64,000 nucleotides of DNA. It comes from an uncultured Nodularia sp. (GTDB lineage Bacteria > Cyanobacteriota > Cyanobacteriia > Cyanobacteriales > Nostocaceae). Under the pieces are notes generated by a model, which saw only the letters and a program-made list of their open reading frames with translations, ran no database searches and was not told the origin of the DNA. The translations under genes were made by a program, and so were the position numbers. This document shows, in pieces, positions 61,199 through 64,000 of this stretch (the stretch's first letter is position 1; the number at the start of each line of letters is the position of its first letter). Location: NCBI GenBank assembly GCA_903911355.1, contig CAIWDD010000002.1, positions 1-64,000 of the forward strand. Reading direction: 5' to 3'.

Positions 61199-63403
61199 AT
61201 GACATCCACAGCATCTTCCGCCCTGCCAAATTTTTGTGAAGGAATCCAATATTTTGGTGAGTCCTTGCCAAATTTTGCAACTTATGGTATAATCCCTGCA
61301 ATAGAACCAGGAAAAAAGGCGATCGCCGACCCCACAGATCCCGCAGCGGTATATCAAACCTTACTAGCTGCCGATGCCCTACGCTATTTAACCCTACAAG
61401 TCACAGCCAGTAAAGCTTCCGGACATCCGGGGGGTTTCGCCAGTCAAGCAGAAGCCTATGCAGCCTTGGTAATGCTAGGTCATAAGAACATTATGACAGA
61501 AGTGGGACACCACGCCCCCGGATTCTATAGCGCCATGTTTTTAGACCGCTCCCTAGAAGACATGGGAATCCACACAGTACAGCAACTGCGCGATCGCTTC
61601 CGGGAAAAGCACGGACTTTTAGGGCACCTTTCCGGCTACATCCCCGGCATTCTCGCACCCGCCGGACCCCTAGGACAAGGACAACACTTTGCCATGTCAG
61701 CCGCACTGCTGCACCCACATAAGTTATTCCCCTTCACCCTGGGTGACGGCGGACTAGGTGAACCATATATTATGAGTTCCATGGCACATTTTAACACAGC
61801 CTATCCCAGTGCTACCAACTTCCTACCCGTCCTAGTGTGGAATGGCTACAGCCAAGAACATCATAGTATGGTTTCCCTCAAAACCAACGCCGAAATGAAA
61901 GCCTATTGGCAAGGAAACGGTTTTGCCGAAGTCATCCTAGTCGATGCCAAAGACTTTGACGACCAACACCAACCAGGGGACTATGTTGATAGTACCGCCT
62001 TTTCCTTTGAGCAGCGCCTAGCCTTCACCAAAACCGTACTTTTGGGTATGGATAAAGCCGCCCACTCCGCCCTCAACGGCAAACTTACCGTATTTATCAT
62101 TAAACAACTCAAAGGCGCAGGGGTTCACGCCCGCGGTTCCAAATCTCATAACCTCTACCCCAAAGACACCCTAAACGCACCCCACATTATCAGTGCATTG
62201 CAAACCCGCGCCCTCCCCGCAGAAGCTTGGGAGATAGTCAGAACCAACGCCGAACGCGCCGGTGGCGGACCCGCAGCCAAAACAGTAGTCACAGAATTTG
62301 AATTACCATTACCAGACCTAGGGAAATTACCCTTGGAAGAATATACAGTCGCGGGTGACCCCCAAGTTTCCACCACCGCCATGGGGCGCTTAGTGGGAAT
62401 TGTCGGTAAACAAGATAGTAAATTCCTAGTCACCAACGCCGACGGTAACGAAGCATCAGGAATTGCTAACATTAACCAAGCCCTCAAAGTCATTCACCCC
62501 ACCACCGATGATTTATATAACCAAGCACCCAACGGTCAAGTTTATGAACCATTGAGTGAAGATGCTTGTGCAGGTTTAGCTGCGGGTTTAGCCCTCATGG
62601 GTGCGAGAACCCTATGGTGTTCCTATGAATCCTTTGCCATCAACGGGTTACCAATTTGGCAAACAGTCACCCAAGCCATGGCAGAATTACGCCGTCAAAC
62701 TCCCTCAACCATTACCTTATTTACCGCCGGTGCATTAGAGCAAGGGCGCAACGGTTGGACACACCAACGCCCAGAAATTGAAGCATACTTTGCTTCCCTG
62801 ATGCGTAATGGTAATGTTTTCCCCCTATTTCCCCCTGACGCTAACAGCATTCAAGTTTGTTATGACTGGGCTTTGAACACCAAAAATAAAGGAATCGTCA
62901 TTACCGCTAGTAAATCACCCTTACCCATTCGTACTACCTTAGAACAAACTCGCCAAGGTTTAGCAGACGGCGCAATCTTATTACAAGAAGTTCCCGGTGA
63001 TAAACAAGTTGTATTTGCAGTCATTGGCGATATGACCTTAATTCCCGTATTTGAAGCCGCCGCTTTCTTAGAAACTGAAGGTATTGGCGTGAAAATTGTT
63101 TCTGTCATTAACCCCCGCCGTTTGTATCGTCCTCATGACACAGCTTGGGAAACTTGCTCACAACCCGATGGCGGTTTCATGGATGATGCTCAATTTACCC
63201 AATTATTCAGCGGTGATGCCTTAATTGGTGTCACTGGTGGCGCAGCGGCCATGCTCGAACCAATCATGTTACGCAGCAACTGCAAACGTGATACTTTTGC
63301 CTGGAAACGTGGGGAAACCACCGCCAGCGCCGGGGAATTGATGGCCTTTAACGGGTTAACCGCTGAAGAGTTGACTAAACGCGCCATTGAATTAATCCAT
63401 TAA
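61199..63403 (+). CDS. Thiamine-diphosphate enzyme, transketolase/phosphoketolase-like
   Basis: A 734-residue ThDP enzyme. ASKASGHPGGFASQ (early His), GPLGQGQHFAMSAALLHPHK and GDGGLGEPY followed by VLVWN are the ThDP/Mg-binding motifs (GDG-x(24-27)-N). Middle and C-terminal parts include ANINQALKVIHPTTDDLYNQ and FSGDALIGVTGGAA. This layout is the divergent cyanobacterial group annotated as transketolase or phosphoketolase-family, distinct from the main tkt. I chose MTSTASSALPNFC (61199) over an earlier Met adding 18 hydrophobic residues. It acts on ketose phosphates; acetyl-phosphate formation is not shown. Standalone. Confidence 0.75.
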   Translation: MTSTASSALPNFCEGIQYFGESLPNFATYGIIPAIEPGKKAIADPTDPAAVYQTLLAADALRYLTLQVTASKASGHPGGFASQAEAYAALVMLGHKNIMTEVGHHAPGFYSAMFLDRSLEDMGIHTVQQLRDRFREKHGLLGHLSGYIPGILAPAGPLGQGQHFAMSAALLHPHKLFPFTLGDGGLGEPYIMSSMAHFNTAYPSATNFLPVLVWNGYSQEHHSMVSLKTNAEMKAYWQGNGFAEVILVDAKDFDDQHQPGDYVDSTAFSFEQRLAFTKTVLLGMDKAAHSALNGKLTVFIIKQLKGAGVHARGSKSHNLYPKDTLNAPHIISALQTRALPAEAWEIVRTNAERAGGGPAAKTVVTEFELPLPDLGKLPLEEYTVAGDPQVSTTAMGRLVGIVGKQDSKFLVTNADGNEASGIANINQALKVIHPTTDDLYNQAPNGQVYEPLSEDACAGLAAGLALMGARTLWCSYESFAINGLPIWQTVTQAMAELRRQTPSTITLFTAGALEQGRNGWTHQRPEIEAYFASLMRNGNVFPLFPPDANSIQVCYDWALNTKNKGIVITASKSPLPIRTTLEQTRQGLADGAILLQEVPGDKQVVFAVIGDMTLIPVFEAAAFLETEGIGVKIVSVINPRRLYRPHDTAWETCSQPDGGFMDDAQFTQLFSGDALIGVTGGAAAMLEPIMLRSNCKRDTFAWKRGETTASAGELMAFNGLTAEELTKRAIELIH

Positions 63404-63428
63404 ATTCGGGTTTCAACTTTCAGTACAT

Positions 63429-63453
63429 ACCCAACTCCTTTAAGGACTTGGGT
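63429..63453 (+). terminator. Possible terminator after the transketolase-like gene
   Basis: ACCCAA-C-TCC / GGA-C-TTGGGT (63429-63438 with 63444-63453) forms a stem with a 5-base loop, 26 bases after the stop. T run is lacking. Confidence 0.4.
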
Positions 63454-63600
63454 ATCTGATCATCAGTTATATTACTTATATTGAGAATTGACATCTCCCC
63501 TGGTTGAAACACAAGCGTAGGGGTGATCACGCTCCCACTACGTTTTGATAGGCATTCTGGGCGGTGCTGTTCTCCTGTTGAGCTTAATGTCAGGGAGACA

Positions 63601-64000
63601 ATGAAAACAACTCACAAAAAAAAGCTTAGATTAGAACCCAGATTCAAGCCCTCTGTTTTTCTAATAATTCTACTCTTTTGCCTTGCTTTAGCCATCCCCC
63701 CTGTATTTGCTCAGATTCATACAGATACAGTACAACTGATGCAACAAGGCAGGCAACTTTACAACTCAGGGGAATTTACCAAAGCTATACCAGTTTGGCA
63801 ACAAGCCATCACAACATTACCCAGTAATTCGCTCAATACAGCCACTGTATGGAGTAACCTTTCTCTCACCCATCAGCAACTGGGAGAGTGGGGAGCAGCC
63901 AATACAGCCATTCACAAAAGTCTAGAGATTCTGGAATCTGCCAAAACCACCACAGAACAACAGCGCATTTTAGCCCAAACCCTGGATATTCAGGGGCAAC
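63601..64000 (+). CDS. Secreted tetratricopeptide-repeat protein, N-terminal part (runs off the right edge)
   Basis: At least 133 codons from ATG 63601. Signal peptide with basic start and hydrophobic core FLIILLFCLALAIPPVFA (about residues 20-37). TPR-like helices follow: LMQQGRQLYNSGEFTKAIPV and TVWSNLSLTHQQLGEWGAAN. In cyanobacteria such proteins often end in a CHAT protease-like domain, which would lie outside the window. Hence a TPR/CHAT protein is likely but unproven. Confidence 0.75.
   Translation, partial: MKTTHKKKLRLEPRFKPSVFLIILLFCLALAIPPVFAQIHTDTVQLMQQGRQLYNSGEFTKAIPVWQQAITTLPSNSLNTATVWSNLSLTHQQLGEWGAANTAIHKSLEILESAKTTTEQQRILAQTLDIQGQ

Overview
The window is chromosomal DNA from a cyanobacterium, most likely a filamentous heterocyst-forming one (Nostoc/Anabaena/Nodularia-like). 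The left edge encodes the start of photosystem II D2. GCGATCGC octamers (HIP1) are scattered throughout. Cyanobacterial families such as UPF0367, DUF3288, DUF3611, PAP/fibrillin, Tab2 and CrtO are present, as are an adjacent flavodiiron pair and heptanucleotide tandem repeats. The genus is an inference.

Left part (1-37 kb) is mostly housekeeping: psbD (partial), an ABC ATPase, a NYN-domain protein, tRNA-Asn, a BlaI/BlaR1-type pair, comB, clpC, an MCE/ABC lipid-transport pair, TspO, fibrillin, VanX-like dipeptidase, metH, yebC, Tab2, a siroheme/uroporphyrinogen fusion, flv3-flv1, mltA and gatA. Among these lie a two-gene OLD-like ATPase plus TOPRIM-like (DUF3226-like) unit at 5.4-7.3 kb, which is a plausible defence module. 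At 15.9-17.9 kb an intact cytosine-5 methyltransferase sits beside a restriction-endonuclease-like gene broken by one frameshift in a homopolymer. There are also several gene remnants: a Tab2 C-terminal copy and a truncated sugar-binding lipoprotein.

Right part (37-60.6 kb) is an exopolysaccharide region: WcaF-type acetyltransferase, FkbM and two class I methyltransferases, four GT4 glycosyltransferases, a Wzy-like membrane protein, an ABC exporter and a Wzc-type tyrosine autokinase. It is interrupted by an accessory zone holding two Uma2 proteins, two DUF29 proteins, HicBA and MazEF toxin-antitoxin pairs, fragments of dTDP-glucose-dehydratase-like and epimerase genes, a partial duplicate of mazF abutting a likely IS200/IS605 right end, and many palindromic repeats. 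One repeat family carries perfect DnaA boxes, four of them in a strict 25-bp tandem array.

The window closes with a CrtO-type carotene ketolase, a thiamine-diphosphate enzyme of the transketolase/phosphoketolase group, and the start of a secreted TPR protein. No rRNA, CRISPR array, cas gene or intact transposase was seen. The most interesting items are the ATPase/TOPRIM pair, the homopolymer-broken restriction gene, the DnaA-box repeats, the IS605/mazF scar, and an orphan intrinsic terminator upstream of gatA suggesting a small RNA.
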